Shown one piece after another: positions 44,916 through 57,266 of a DNA stretch of 64,000 bases; position 1 is the first letter of the stretch, and each line of letters starts with the position of its first letter. A model generated the notes under the pieces. The model did no database searches and was not told the origin of the DNA. It worked only from the letters and a program-made list of their open reading frames with translations. Made by a program: the position numbers and the translations under genes. This DNA is from Anaeramoeba flamelloides (taxonomy: Eukaryota > Metamonada > Anaeramoebidae), in the NCBI GenBank assembly GCA_027625915.1, contig JANTQA010000047.1, positions 19,778,001 to 19,842,000 on the forward strand. The letters are read 5' to 3'.

Positions 44916-45487
44916 TTTTTTATACTTTTTACCTTTTCCAAATTTCCCTTCTTAAGTTGCTTGGGCTCTATGCTCCTTCTCTTTTTGTTTTTTTAGGTGT
45001 TTGGAAAGGTAAAAAGTATAAAAAATCATTATAAGAATTGGTTGACCTGATCATGACTAACCCAACCAAACTTGTTCATGATCAGATCTTCGACGAGGAC
45101 TTATGCAACCGAACTGAATCCAACGAATGCGATCTGAAACCAACCAAAGTGAACCAAATTGAACTTTCCGTACTATCTGTCGAGTCGTTACTTTGACTGG
45201 GTTTTTGATGCCGAGTCGGTATCTTGTACTGGGATTTTGCGAAAACAAGATTTGGGAAACTTACAAAAAAAAAAAAAAAATAAAATATTAAAAAAAAAAA
45301 AAACACAAAAAAAAAATAAAAAAAAAAGCAAAGCAACTGAAAAGAAAATTTCGAAAACCAAATCTTATTCTTAAAAACCAGAGCTTTTTAGATTCAACCC
45401 ATCTTTAAAGTTCTAAATCAAAATTTAATAAACAGCCTTTTTCATTTGATCTATAGTTGTTCAAATATTTAGAACTCTTTATTAAAA
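44916..45487 (+). repeat. Dispersed repeat with a GC-richer core (family S), copy 1
   Basis: About 570 bp, recurring in opposite orientation at about 62283-62870. The core (about 45040-45260) is much less AT-rich than its surroundings, with blocks such as CGAATGCGATCTGAA and TCTGTCGAGTCGTTAC, and is followed by an A-rich run (about 45265-45330). Similarity continues beyond the A run, so it is not a terminal poly-A tail. The open frames here change between the two copies, so it is probably non-coding. I could not identify pol III promoter boxes with confidence, so a SINE origin is only a guess. Confidence 0.65.
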
Positions 45488-45968
45488 CAACCTATGGTGG
45501 CGATCCAAAAAAACGACATAAAAGGAAACAACCACCAGCTCATTCAACACTTGGGGCACAAAAAAAACTTTTCACTGAAAGTTTTTTGGTTTTTTCTATT
45601 ATTTTTTGACTCTCTTTCATTTCTTGCTTTTCTTTCTCTTTTTCTTGTCTTTTTTCCGAAATAATTTATTCTTTTCATTTTTTAAAGAAAAGATATCCTT
45701 TGAGCTGTAATCCTGCTTACATTACAGTTAGGATAAAAAAACCCTAAATACAATTTTAGAGTTTCAGGCAAATAGGAGGTAATTTTGTTGAATCACCTCT
45801 GCTCAACAATAAAAAAAAAAAAAAAAAATTATATCTTTTTTTTATTGATGAAAGAAGTGTAAATTACACTCTAGATGTCCTTTTACTTAAATTTCCTCAA
45901 AGGTAATTTAAGTGTAAAATCATAGATTCAACGATTATTCAAGTGAAATACAAACCAATTTTTTTTTA
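45488..45968. other. Spacer with a short shared palindromic repeat
   Basis: No gene. At about 45847-45950 is a repeat also found at about 62036-62130, with the self-complementary core GTGTAAATTACAC; a further inverted match lies near 61220-61250. Confidence 0.5.
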
Positions 45969-46164
45969 CAGTCAGTTCCACTTTTAAGGCACAAACTTTC
46001 AACAAAATTTAAGGCACAAAAAATTCTCAAATTAAGGCACAAAATTTGGAATTATTTTTTTTACAATTTATTTTTACTAGAATTTGAATTTTGTGCTTTA
46101 ATTTGAGATTTTTTTGTTCCTTAAATTTCGTTGAAAGTTTGTGCCTTAAAAGTGAAACTGACTG
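45969..46164. mobile_element. M1 MITE copy i
   Basis: 196 bp hairpin, ends CAGTCAGTTCCAC and GTGAAACTGACTG, TA at 45967-45968 and 46165-46166. Confidence 0.9.
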
Positions 46165-46166
46165 TA

Positions 46167-46917
46167 TGTTTAAAAAGTAAAAGTAAATAATTAAAAAGGA
46201 AAAAGAAAAAAATTGGAAAAAAAAAAAAAAAAAAAGAATTTTATAAAGGGTTTATAAGAAGCAATTGGTAAAAAATCAAAAAAAAAAAAAAAACAATGCT
46301 ATCTTTAATTAAGAACTCCCAAAATCACAGCCACGATACTTTTGGTTGATTTAATAATTTGATAATTGATCATGAATGTTCACTTGGGGATCGTTATTTA
46401 ATTGTTGTAATTTCTTTTTTTTTTTTTTTTTGATCTTATTTGCTTTCAACCTTTGGTCATTTTATCCTTTGCTTTTTAGTTTTTATTTTCACAGATTATT
46501 TTACTGGATTATTAAGGGATTTAGTTTATCAATGAGAAGTCTAAGATTTAAATATCTTGCTATTGAGTGTAAATCAATAATTGCTTCATGTTACAAATTC
46601 CCCTAAAAAAGCAATTAGTAAAATCGTACCAAAAGATAATCCTACCAATTAAATTTAATCTTTTGTATTAGTAATAAAACCCAAGAATTTCAGAAAAAAA
46701 TCTATTCTTCCATACAAATTTAAAATTGAGAATAAAAAACTATTATTCATTCGAAATTTTGTAAATAATAGAATTTTTATAATTTTAAAGAGAAAGAGAT
46801 CCAACATTTAACAACGCTTTAGCAATAGTAAATAAAATTTCTGATTATCTTAATAGATTCATAATAATTTTAATCAAAAAAGTGTTTGGTGAACACCAAT
46901 CTTTCAGTTTTTTTTAA
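46167..46917. other. Gene-free spacer
   Basis: Poly-A and poly-T runs and AT-rich DNA; the short frame at 46376-46606 is Phe-rich and not supported as a gene. Confidence 0.45.
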
Positions 46918-47920
46918 GTGACTACACGATCATGAAAAAATTTTTTCTAAAAAAATAAATATTTGCAAATTTTTCACTTTTTAATAACCTCACTTATAAT
47001 AAACACTCTGGGTTAATAAAAAGATCTTTGATCAAAAATTATTTTTTGAGATATTTAACAATTAAAGTTGGAAAATCTAAATTTCCAGGTTCTCTTAAGA
47101 TTTGTTTTTTTTCAATTTAATAGTAAAATATTTGAATTTTTTTTTTTTCACAGTTAAGAGGTTATAATCATATATTTTAATAGTATTTTAAATTTAATAA
47201 ATATCTTCCAAATGGATAACCAATTATTTGGATTATTAAAGAATTATTTATCGATATAAATTTAAAAATATATTTTTTTTTTGATTTTTCCTTTAGGTTT
47301 TTTGTAATTTTTGAAATAAACTTAAAATTTTTATAAATTTTCAGTTTATTACAAAAAGTAAAAAAAAAACGAGGACACTTAACGTTAGCTTTTCCAGAAT
47401 TTAAAAGAATTAAGTAAAATCGATGATTTTTCTCCATTCTTTTGAATGCTGGAAAATCTAGGCACTCTCGGACACTTTTTGTTAGGGTTTCCAGAATTTA
47501 AAAGAATAGAGAAAGATCAAAGATTTTACTCAATTCTTTTGAATTCGGGAAAATCGCCTTTAGTTTTTCTTGAGTTTTCTGTTTATTAGGAAAATCGATA
47601 GATTTTCGTTAGGTTTGTTTTACTTTAGAAATAAACCGAGAATTTATTAAAATTTTCTGTTTATTTCTAAAGTATAAAAAAACCCAGAACACTCTACTAA
47701 TAAAACAGAAAATCTCAAGAAAAGCTAGGCACTTGACATATAAATAATAGAAAACATCAAAAAAAACCAAGAAAAATTTACAAATAAATAGAAAACTCAA
47801 AAACAACTCACTAAATCAGGACACTTTCGTTAGGTTTTTTTTAATTTTTGAAATAAACAGAAAATTTATTAAAATTTTCCGTTTATTTCAAAAAGTAAAA
47901 AAAACCTAGGATAGGGAATA
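46918..47920. repeat. Dispersed fold-back repeat, family F
   Basis: Related to 5340-5830 and 55140-56090. Contains several short inverted pairs built on AGGTTTTTT...AATAAAC and their complements, for example around 47600-47690 and 47835-47910. No coding capacity. Confidence 0.5.
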
Positions 47921-48261
47921 TTTATCATCAGTTATTTTTTTGTGTATTTGATTTTTTAGAAGAGTAGAGTGTTTTCAAAACTATTGGTTATTATCTATTC
48001 AAAAAAATATCCTGAGTTGAATTTAAAGAAAATTCATTGTCTCATCCATTGAAAATTTTTACCCCAAAATAGACCTTTTTTCTAGACTAGAGACTTTTAA
48101 AAATTGTTGTTATATTGAAAACAATAAATAGAATATCCTCATGAATTTGGAGTTCTGTAAGTTTGATTATATTATGAATAAACTTGATTAGCAAGGATGA
48201 AATGATAAATGAAGTTGTAGTTTCGTCAAAGTTTTTTTTTGCAATTTTATTTTTTCATGCT

Positions 48262-48432
48262 AGTGTAGTCTCTATTATCATTTTTACGACCAATTTCTAA
48301 ATAAGGATTCCTGATCTAAAATTATGATTAATATTGAAAATAAAAAGAGTTTTTCAAATCAAAGTAATTGATAAAAAAATGTTCTCAATCTCTATTAAAT
48401 TTAGGTAAAAAAATTTAATATAGATTAGTCCG
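48262..48432. mobile_element. TTAA-type MITE, family M3, left member of a three-element chain
   Basis: About 170 bp with start GTCTCTATTATC and end TATAGATTAGTCC followed by TTAA (48433-48436). The left target is no longer recognisable. The adjoining M2 element shares the TTAA. Confidence 0.55.
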
Positions 48433-48436
48433 TTAA

Positions 48437-49793
48437 GGGGGTAGCTACACCATAAGACATGTTAAAAATTTGAGAGAGATAAGGTAAGAACATTTTATTT
48501 TAGTAGCGTGTGATCGTAGATTCTCTAAAAATTTTTTTAAAAAAATTATTTGTTATTTTATTTTTTAGTAATGTCAAACAAAAAAAAAGAGAATATGTTG
48601 ATAAAATAGTTTTTTTTATTTATTTTTTTATTAAAATATAACTTAATTCCAAAAATTTGGGCACAATTTAAACAGCATAAATAATAGCAATACCATATTT
48701 TAAATTCAATTTGGATAGAATTTTGATCTAATAAACTATTTCATTTTTTGTGGTTTTGTTTTTTTTTTCATTTCGTTTTTTCGAGTTACGAAATCTGTTT
48801 TGTTAGATCTGGAATTTTTTATTGATGGTTAATAGAATATTACTGTTGAGTTTCTTAAATTGAAAAATCTACATAAAATTAGTCAATTGTATCTTGTCAT
48901 TTGATCGATCAATAATTATTGGTGCAATTTCAGCAAATCTACGAATAAATTTTTTGTTCAGCTAGTTTCCTTATTTTGGACACACAATTTTTATTTTTTT
49001 TGTCTTTATATTTTTTTTCTTTTATTTGGATGAAAATGATTACTTATAAAAACATTAATACTGAGTTACTTGTATGTTTTTTTATATTAGGTTTGGAAAA
49101 ATATAATAAATTGATTTTTTGTTTTCCTATTTTTGATTTTAGATGTTTCCAAATTTTTGTAATGGGGTTTAGTTTTTTTTTTTTTGGAGAAGATAATTTT
49201 AGGTTCTTAGAATAAAATTTATAGCTAAATTCTGTGGTTTAAAATTCGATAAAATATAATCATCTTCACTTCTCGAATTCCACCAAATCCAACTATTTAA
49301 AATCCTGACAAGTGATGTTTTGGGATAATTATTATTTTTTGGAATCTTTCTAGCTATTTAAGTCCCATTCATGTTTCCTTTTGTGATTCTCTAGTTTGTA
49401 ATGCTGTTGTTCATTTTTAACAAAATACATTTATCACAAATGTCACTGATAAAAAAAATATTTCTAATTGTTTTTCTTGTCATGATTAAAAAAATTCAAA
49501 AAAGATGAAAAAATAAAAAATGAAAAAATTAAATATCAAAATAGAATGTTGAGATAAGGATGAAAGATAAGTCATTCAACATTCAAAAAAATATTTTAAG
49601 CAATTCAACTCAACATTCTATTGTGGCAATTTCTTTGAGACCATGAAAAAAAAAAATTGAAAAATCTAATGAATGAAGTACTTTAAATAATAAAAATCAT
49701 TGAGTTACAACCCAAAGTAAAAAATATTATTTTCTGATCTACTTTTCAAAATTGTAAAAAAGCGAAAAATTTTTCTTTACAGTGGCTACTCCC
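48437..49793. mobile_element. TTAA-target element, family M2 copy 3
   Basis: 1357 bp with ends GGGGGTAGCTACACC and GTGGCTACTCCC, flanked by TTAA at 48433-48436 and 49794-49797. Co-linear with 21129-22500. No gene; the open frame at 48976-49215 is not conserved in the other copies. Confidence 0.8.
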
Positions 49794-49797
49794 TTAA

Positions 49798-50728
49798 GGG
49801 ACAGTCTATATTAATTTTTTTTTTGTCCAATAACTAAATAAGGAATCCTTATCATGAAATATGTTTAAAATTGAAAATAGACAGGTTTTTTCAATGTTAG
49901 AACTTTTAGTTCTTGTTTTTTTAAAATTTTACAATTCCAGTCAAAAAAAGTGACTTTTAAAAATTTTTTTTTGAAAAAAGATCTTAAACGGATGAGAATT
50001 TTTTGATTAATTTTGGATTTAATTATTTTCTTCAAAATTAATATTTATTCTCATTTTTAAAAACGAAAATTTAATTCAAAACTGGTGAATATTTTCTCCT
50101 TCACTTCTATTCATCCAACTTGAATCTATAAAGAACTCAATTTGTTTTATCAATAATTACTTTTTTAAAAAATAGTTCTTATTCTTTTCTTTGATTTTTT
50201 TTGACTCTGACAAAAATTTTGGGATGATAATTTGGGAACACTTAAAAAAACTTCAAATTCAACAAAAACAAAAGAGTGTAAACTGAAAAAGTAGATTCAT
50301 GAAAAAAAAGAATGGTACAAGAAAAAAAAGAAAATCTTTTATTAAGAGTAAAGCATATATTGTATATTTTTTTCGAATCAAACTATGTTTTCATGCAAAT
50401 CGAAAAAAACCCTTTCAGGTTTATTTTTCAAACTATTTTTTGTACGTCTTCCACAAACATAACAAGGTTTTGCTTTCTTGCTCATATTTTTTGTTATTTT
50501 TTGTATTTTTTCGAAAAGTTGAAAAAAAGCAACTACCAAAAAAGTGAAAAAATGCAAAAATTTTTTATTTCTATAAAAACAATAACTAAATGTAATGAAT
50601 GTCATTTAGCAAGATTTCATTAATATACTAAGAAGTTTTTCACTTTGATTTGAAATCTAAGTAATTGGCAAAAAAAATTCTAAATCTCTATTAAATTTAC
50701 CTAAAAAAAATTTAATATAGACTAGTCC
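49798..50728. mobile_element. TTAA-target element, family M3, long form
   Basis: 931 bp with ends GGGACAGTCTATATTAA and TTTAATATAGACTAGTCC, flanked by TTAA at 49794-49797 and 50729-50732. Longer than the 170-bp members because of about 750 bp of internal sequence without a conserved frame; the overlapping small frames at 50299-50623 are low-complexity. Confidence 0.7.
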
Positions 50729-50732
50729 TTAA

Positions 50733-51948
50733 AAAAACATTTTATTTGCAAAAATATTGGTATACACCAAACGATTTTATATTGAAAATCCTTTTGAGCT
50801 TAAAAATAAAAACAGGGACGTTCGTTTTCTATTAGTGAATTTTGGATAAATACAGGGAACTCTTTATTTGCCTCGAAAAATGTAAAAACTCTATTTTTAA
50901 CAACATTCCATATTAACACTTAAATATTAGAAAAATAAATTGTGAAATGAAATTTGGAAAAAGGTTTTTTGTGTAATAATCTTACACGGTAGTGTGGCCA
51001 AAATTCAAGGTAATAAATTATTTATTCCATCCAAATTAAGAAGAAACAAATGATATGATATTCTTCTTTGATTGACTTTTTTTTTTCACTTTTGATTTCA
51101 ACAAATATCTTTAGGTGATTTTTACTTGTATGGTGTATAAAAAGAAAAGGTTTTTTTATGGGACACACCTTTCTCCTCTTTTCTATTTTATTTTGATTTG
51201 TTTAATGATTAATTTCAAGAATTCGAATAAACATATTTCTGAGATCCCAACATAATTTTAGAAAACAACAAAATTCAAATCGAAAAATGTGAAAAAAAAT
51301 TGGCAAATAAAAATTCCTTTCTGACATACTTTTGATTGTATTTCTTTTCACAAATAGAGCAGCGAATGATGGTTTGGTTTTACAGTTTCAGTCTCCTATT
51401 ATATTTAAAAAAGCTTTTTTCAGTGAAATTGCTCAATCTTGGAATTATTTATAATGTCAAATGTACCTACTTTATAAGAATTTTTGGAACTTTCAATCTT
51501 ACCGTCTTCAAGATTTCAGTTTCCTGATCCTTGATAACTTTTATATTGAATACCCAATACATTAAAGTTTATAAACCCATAAAGGGCTAAAATTTATTTA
51601 ACAAAAGATAATTTAATTTAATTTTTTGAAAATTGTTGAAAGTTATCACAGAGAAAAGTTTTTGTTAACTTTCAATGACCTGAAACCGTTAATCCACAAA
51701 ACCCAAAATCCAGAAGGTGTTTAAATAGCAATTTTTTTCACCAAAGTTTTTATAAAGACAAGTTCAAATTCTAAGGTTATTGATTTTAAACTCTTTTTAT
51801 TACATTTTCAAAACTTTAAATAATTCAAAAAAACAAGTGTGTTTCAAATTAACACATGTGACTAAAATTTTTGAACTTGGTTTGTCACAAAAATAAAAAA
51901 TTGTGTTTTATTTTTTTTTTTTTGATTTTTTTAGAAAAAACTGATTAA
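50733..51948. other. Gene-free region upstream of the coiled-coil gene
   Basis: No recognised gene or repeat. A poly-T tract and TTTTTTTAG lie directly before the downstream start codon and could be a splice acceptor or simply leader sequence. Confidence 0.45.
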
Positions 51949-53199
51949 ATGAGCAATAAAAACAATAAAAAAAACAAAAAAAAAAGTAAAGGGAAAAATG
52001 CAACTAATCGTAAATATAAATATGCACGTAATCAAAAAAATCAATCTTGCATAAATGAGGTTGATCATTTGAAAAAGCAAATGACTCAACAGAAAGAGAC
52101 AATACAATCAAAAGACCAGACAATCCAAAAACAAAACGAAAAAATTGAGAAATTAGAAAAGAAAATGAAGCAACAACAAACTCTTATCAAGAAACTTGAA
52201 ATTGAAGAAGAAAGGGTCTCTGGAAAAAAAAAAAAAAAAGAAGACGAAAGAAAATCAAGAAGAAAAAAAAAAATAAATCAAGAGGAGATCGATCAAAATG
52301 AAGATCAACAACCGTCTGAACAAGAGTTGGAAGTGCTAGAAGAAGAAGAATGTGGAAGTGAGTCATCAACTGATTTCCGAATCCAACCTTATTTAGAGGT
52401 AGCTTTTGATTTTGGTAATGATCCACCTTCTTTTGCAAAATGGAAAGATAAGATAACCACTGGAGCTTATACAAAAAAAGTGTTATTTACAAAAGAGATA
52501 ATTGGTTACTCGCCACAAGAAATGGGAAAGTTAAGCTACGGTATCCAAAGAAAATGCAAGAATTATGCCAAAGACAATCAACAAAAACAACTGAATTTCT
52601 CCCGACAAATGAGAGAGATTGTAAACCAATATTTAAGTGAATCGTTTTCAAATATTTCTCAAAGTTTTGAAAACTTAAAAAAGACTATTGGTACTTTTTG
52701 GTTTGAACTTGTATTAATGAAAAGTAAAATTAAATACGAAGATTTCGATAGTCCCGAAAACACGTACAAGAAATTGTCTGAATTCCTTGAGGCATTATTG
52801 TCTTTTGTCAAAAAGAATGAACAATTCAAGTCATTATTTGAAGAAATTAATACTTTTAAAAAAGAGTTTTTGCTTTTTTGGAAGAAAAAAGAATGGTTTT
52901 ATACAATGACTTATATTTATTTAGGAGCTTATTTACTACCAATGAAAAATATCGAATTTAGGTGGAATGGTACCCAGAGAAAGTGTGATTCTGAAACACC
53001 TTGGCGAAGTAACACAAAAATAGAAACTTTAAAGAAACGCGGATATTATATAAAACAAAGAAAAAAAGACAATAAAGTTCAGTATAAAGGAAACAAATGT
53101 ATTATAATATTCCCAGGGGTTGTAAAAAAAAACAACGGCAACAACAAAAAGAAATTTTCCTTCATTGATAAAATTGGGAAAAAGGCATTTTTAGTTTAA
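51949..53199 (+). CDS. Unrecognised coiled-coil protein
   Basis: An intact 416-residue frame. Residues 1-35 are very Lys/Asn-rich. About 38-90 is a heptad-like Gln/Lys/Glu coiled coil (LKKQMTQQKETIQSKDQTIQ). About 90-140 is charged and acidic. About 150-320 is a more ordered, helix-rich part with aromatic residues (TIGTFWFELVLMKSKIKYEDF, EWFYTMTYIYLGAYLLPM). The end is basic with a few Cys. I recognise no family. The layout (basic and coiled-coil N-terminus, compact C-terminus) recalls accessory proteins of DNA transposons, including the one at 31913-34311, but I see no sequence match and no terminal inverted repeats around this gene. Codon use and AT content are like the surroundings. No introns needed. 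Confidence 0.65.
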   Translation: MSNKNNKKNKKKSKGKNATNRKYKYARNQKNQSCINEVDHLKKQMTQQKETIQSKDQTIQKQNEKIEKLEKKMKQQQTLIKKLEIEEERVSGKKKKKEDERKSRRKKKINQEEIDQNEDQQPSEQELEVLEEEECGSESSTDFRIQPYLEVAFDFGNDPPSFAKWKDKITTGAYTKKVLFTKEIIGYSPQEMGKLSYGIQRKCKNYAKDNQQKQLNFSRQMREIVNQYLSESFSNISQSFENLKKTIGTFWFELVLMKSKIKYEDFDSPENTYKKLSEFLEALLSFVKKNEQFKSLFEEINTFKKEFLLFWKKKEWFYTMTYIYLGAYLLPMKNIEFRWNGTQRKCDSETPWRSNTKIETLKKRGYYIKQRKKDNKVQYKGNKCIIIFPGVVKKNNGNNKKKFSFIDKIGKKAFLV

Positions 53200-54099
53200 T
53201 TCTTGAATTTAGCAATTGGAAATCTTCATTTTTACTTTCAAATTGTTTTTTTTTTCTTTTAAAAATCAACGAAACAATTAATTTTTTTTTAACCATTTAT
53301 TCTTCAAATAACAATTTTTTTTCAATTTTTATTTCCTGGAACACCTTTTATATTACAATTTAGCTTTATTTTTCTAAATTACTCTATATATTATTTAAAT
53401 GATCTTTAAAGTTATTTTTTTTTTAAAAAATAAATATTTCACATTAAATAAACTTTTCTATTCATTTTTTTTTAATATTTTTATTATTTAACCTTATATT
53501 TAACATTTCTTACATTTTTTTAATTCTCTCTTGCCAAAAGAATTTTGGTGTAAAAATTATCAACATAATAAGGGAAATTTTCAAAAATCGAACTCTCTTT
53601 TAATCCAACTTTAATTGCACATGAATAAATTAATAAATTCTTTCTCAATTATTTTCAACTAAAGATAAATAAATCAATAAAATATAATTTTCTAGTGTAT
53701 TTTAAAGATAACTGATTGTTGAGTAATAAATACTACTACTTTGTTTATTTTTTTTTTTTTTGATAATCTGATTCATATTTTATAGTAAACTCTTTTTCAG
53801 TCAAAGGTGCCTCAATTTTATTATAGAAATAGAACATGTTCTATAAGTTAAATACAGTATTTTTCATAGAATAAATTTTCAATTTTTAGATCAAGATCAT
53901 TTTTTATTATTTAGTAAAATTTTTAGATTTCTTTTATTTTTTTTTTTTTTCTTTTTCTGATTTTTTTTTTTTTTTTTAAAAAAAATTCACTTTGATAAAA
54001 AAAATATATATATAACTCCAAATTAACATTATGAAAATTGAGGCTTTGTATTTTCTTAAAAAAATTTTATATTTAAAATAATAAAATTAATGTCAACAC
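53200..54099. other. Gene-free spacer
   Basis: Long poly-T tracts around 53745-53765 and 53935-53980. A stretch beginning TTTTTCAGTCAAAGGTG (about 53790-53830) recurs at about 63695-63720. No gene. Confidence 0.45.
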
Positions 54100-56095
54100 T
54101 TTTAATTTTCCAGAGAAATTGAGAAATTTTATAAGAGAGATTTCAATGAAAGTGACCCAAAAATTTTTTTACATTTTTTTTTTATTATTATAATTTAGGG
54201 TTTGTTCTGGGATTTATATTATGATTAACAACTCTAATCTTAATTTTATTATTTCTGTTATTTCTAAACAATTGGTATAAGGGTTAATTCTTAAAAAAGA
54301 GTGAATTTTTCATTTTTGGATGTAACACTTTGAGTCAAATGTAGTTTATTTTCTCATATCGCAATATTTTTTTCAATGATATACCTATTGGGCCGACCTC
54401 GATCTTTTTGAAAATTCTTTAATAACGAACCAATTTTGATAAAAATCTATATTTAGTTTTATTATCCCAAATAATACTTGAATTATAAGAAGAAAAATGC
54501 CAGATCTGTCATTTCTTCGAAATATTAAATCAATATGTTTTATTGTAAAAATAATCCAATTCTATAATCTCAAACAATATCCAATAATAAGTATATTTAG
54601 ATATCTGAAATAATTTTTTATTATATATTAATTCAATTTCATCAAGGTAGAATTCATTTTGAGTCTTTTATTTAATTAAAATTCAATTTTTGAATTTTAT
54701 TTGTCAAATTAAAAACTTTATAAAAATCAAAGTAATTTTTGACAAATAAAAAAATCCAAAAAAAACGAAATTTCCAAAGAGAGACAATATAAATGATCTC
54801 AAAAACTCACACCCAACAAAAACTATAACAACACACCTCTTTAAATTTTGCTTTGGTTTTGAAATATTTTCAAGATAAGAGGAATTATTACCCAATGATG
54901 AAACACTATTAATTGAAAATTGCAGAACAACATTTTGAGGTTAAAAAAATAGTTTCCATACTTTAGTGACCAGAACTTTAAAGAGGAGAAACTCACACAG
55001 CCATTCCTTTCTTTATAAGAATAAAAAATTAATTCCAAATAGAGGAAAAATAAACAACAAATTTTTAATCGAGGTTGTTTTCATTACAAATAAAATCTTT
55101 AAAAAGCTTTTTGTTTTTTTTTTAATTTTTGAAACAAATTAAAAATTTCGAAAATTTTATTTTTATTTGCCAAATTAAAATAAAAAAAGCACAGTTAGGT
55201 TTTTCTTTACATTTTGGTTTATTCTGAAAACCAATCTATTTTTAATATCAAGCAGAAAACCTCAATACGGCTAGTGTGATGTTTTCAAGCATTAAAGAAT
55301 TCACTTCGTTCAAGGTTTTTACCCAATTCTTTTAAATGAAGGAAAACCACCTTCAGTATTTCTTGAGTTTGCTGTTTATTTGGAATATCGATAGATTTTT
55401 GTTAGGTTTTTTCGAGTTTTCTATTTAATTGTGAAGTTTTCTAGGTTTTTTTGAGGTTTTCTATTTTATTTCTGAAGTGTTCTAGGTTTTTTTACTATTT
55501 GAAATAAACAGAAAATTTTAATCAATTTTCGGTTTATTTTGAAAAGTAAAAAAAACCTAATGAAAATCTATTGTTTTACCTGAGTTTTTTTTGAGTTTTC
55601 TATTTATTTGTGAATTTTTCTTGTTTTTTTTGAGGTTTTCTATTTTTATTTCTGAAGTGTTATAGGTTTTTTTACTTTTTGAAATAAACAGAAAATTTTA
55701 ATAAATTTTTGGTTTATTTCGAAAAGCAAAAAAAAACCTATCGAAAGTCTATTGATTTTCTAAATAAATAGAAAACTTAAAAAAAAAAAAACTAGAACAC
55801 TTCAGAAATAAAAATAGAAAACCTCAAAAAAAACAAGAAAAATTCACAAATAAATAGAAAACTCAAAAAAAAACAGAAAAATCTAAGTAAATCACTGGAA
55901 AATAGCATTTAGGTTTTATTTTTTAGTTTTAGAAATGAAAAGAAAATTTATTAAATTTTCTTTTTATTTCTTAAAATAAAAAAAAAAACACATTTAGCTT
56001 TTCCAAAATTTAAAAGAATTGAGTAAAATCTTTGATTTTTCTCTATTCTTCTAAATTCGGGAAAAGAAGGGCACTTTACCACACTCTCCAACACT
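54100..56095. repeat. Dispersed fold-back repeat region, family F
   Basis: About 54100-54345 matches 6090-6340, and 55140-56090 matches parts of 5540-5830 and 47160-47500 (end block AAGAATTGAGTAAAATC). The middle (54350-55140) is unrecognised AT-rich DNA. No gene; the minus-strand frames at 54704-55038 are not supported. Confidence 0.5.
55592..55864. repeat. Large palindrome with about 70-bp arms
   Basis: The arm starting TGAGTTTTCTATTTATTTG (55592-55661) is complementary to 55794-55864 almost base for base. Between them is a second inverted pair (AGGTTTTTTTACTTTTTG near 55671 with CAAAAAAAAACCTA near 55728). A diverged version of the first arm also occurs directly upstream (about 55410-55490). 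Confidence 0.75.
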
Positions 56096-57262
56096 TAACA
56101 GCAGTTTGCGTGAATACTATAAATATAATAGAAATGAAAATTTTAACTTGAAAATAAAAAATTATTTAAATATTAAATCAAATACTGCATTCCTCAAATT
56201 TAGAACCTCTACAAATGGATTAAATATACACTCCTTTGTCATAAAAAAATAAATCTGAATACAACACATTCAAAAAAAAAAAAAAAAAGGTAAAAGGTAA
56301 AATAGGTGATTACTGTAATCAATATTATGAAAGCATACATCATTTCATTTGGTATGAAAGATATAAATTTATCATATTCAAAAAGAAAAAAAAATACTCA
56401 CTTAATTTAGATAAGAAAATATATAATTATAATATGTTATAAAAATGTTAATATAATTTTTTTATTAAAAAAATCACAATATAAACAAGTTTTTTGTTAT
56501 AAAGATATTATCTGATTATTTAAAAATTATTTTTTCCTTGGGGTCTAATTCCGATAACAAAATAAAACAGAGTAATGAAAAGGTAATTATATCAAAATTT
56601 TGCGATAAGATTAAGAAATGAATGAAATATTTATTAATTATTTCTTGATCTATTTTTTTTATTTTTTATTGATTTCCATCATTTATTTGGTATTAAAATT
56701 GATTATACTAGGATATATTCTTTTCACTAAATATTCAAATATTTATGTATTTAATTAAAGACATACATTTAATGATTAGGTATATAATAAAACTACAGCA
56801 ATCCAAATTACAAAAATGTACTTTCCACATTAAAAAAATGTTTGTTCCAGTTGTTTAAAAAATCACACAAGTTTTAGGAAAGCTGTTTTAAAAACGTCCT
56901 CACTTTTTTAAAACTTTTTTTGAAGTTTTCTACTTTAAAAAAGTAAAAAAAAATTTACAGAATTAAAACTTTTTGAAAGTTTTCTTTTTTAATAACGTGA
57001 GATATTAACCTATAAATAAAGTGTAGAGTTTGAGGTTTGAAGGAAAATCTTTTGTCAAAAAAAAAAAAAAAATACACTTTTTGAAGGAATTTGTTGGCAA
57101 TACACGAAATTGTCTCGAAGGATTTTAATACAAGCCCATTAAAAAGTAAATGGATAAAAATTAATAAAGATATTCTCCAATTTGAATAAGAAAAAAAGTT
57201 TTTCCACATTTTTTTTCTGGAAAATTCTACAAAAAATAGATATGTAAAAACGAATCGCCTTA
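56096..57262. other. Gene-free spacer
   Basis: AT-rich DNA with no coding signal; a small inverted pair (AAAACTTTTT motifs) lies near 56905-56985. Confidence 0.45.
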
Positions 57263-57266
57263 TTTA

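Noticed and set aside
45258-45347. A-rich run as the poly-A tail of a SINE
   Set aside because: Similarity between the two repeat copies continues for about 130 bp beyond the run, so it is internal.
45057-45374. Several small frames in the GC-richer repeat
   Set aside because: The corresponding frames in the copy at 62.3-62.9 kb are different or shifted, so there is no conserved protein.
50299-50623. Overlapping small frames at 50.3-50.6 kb
   Set aside because: Lie inside a TTAA element, low-complexity, on both strands and all frames.
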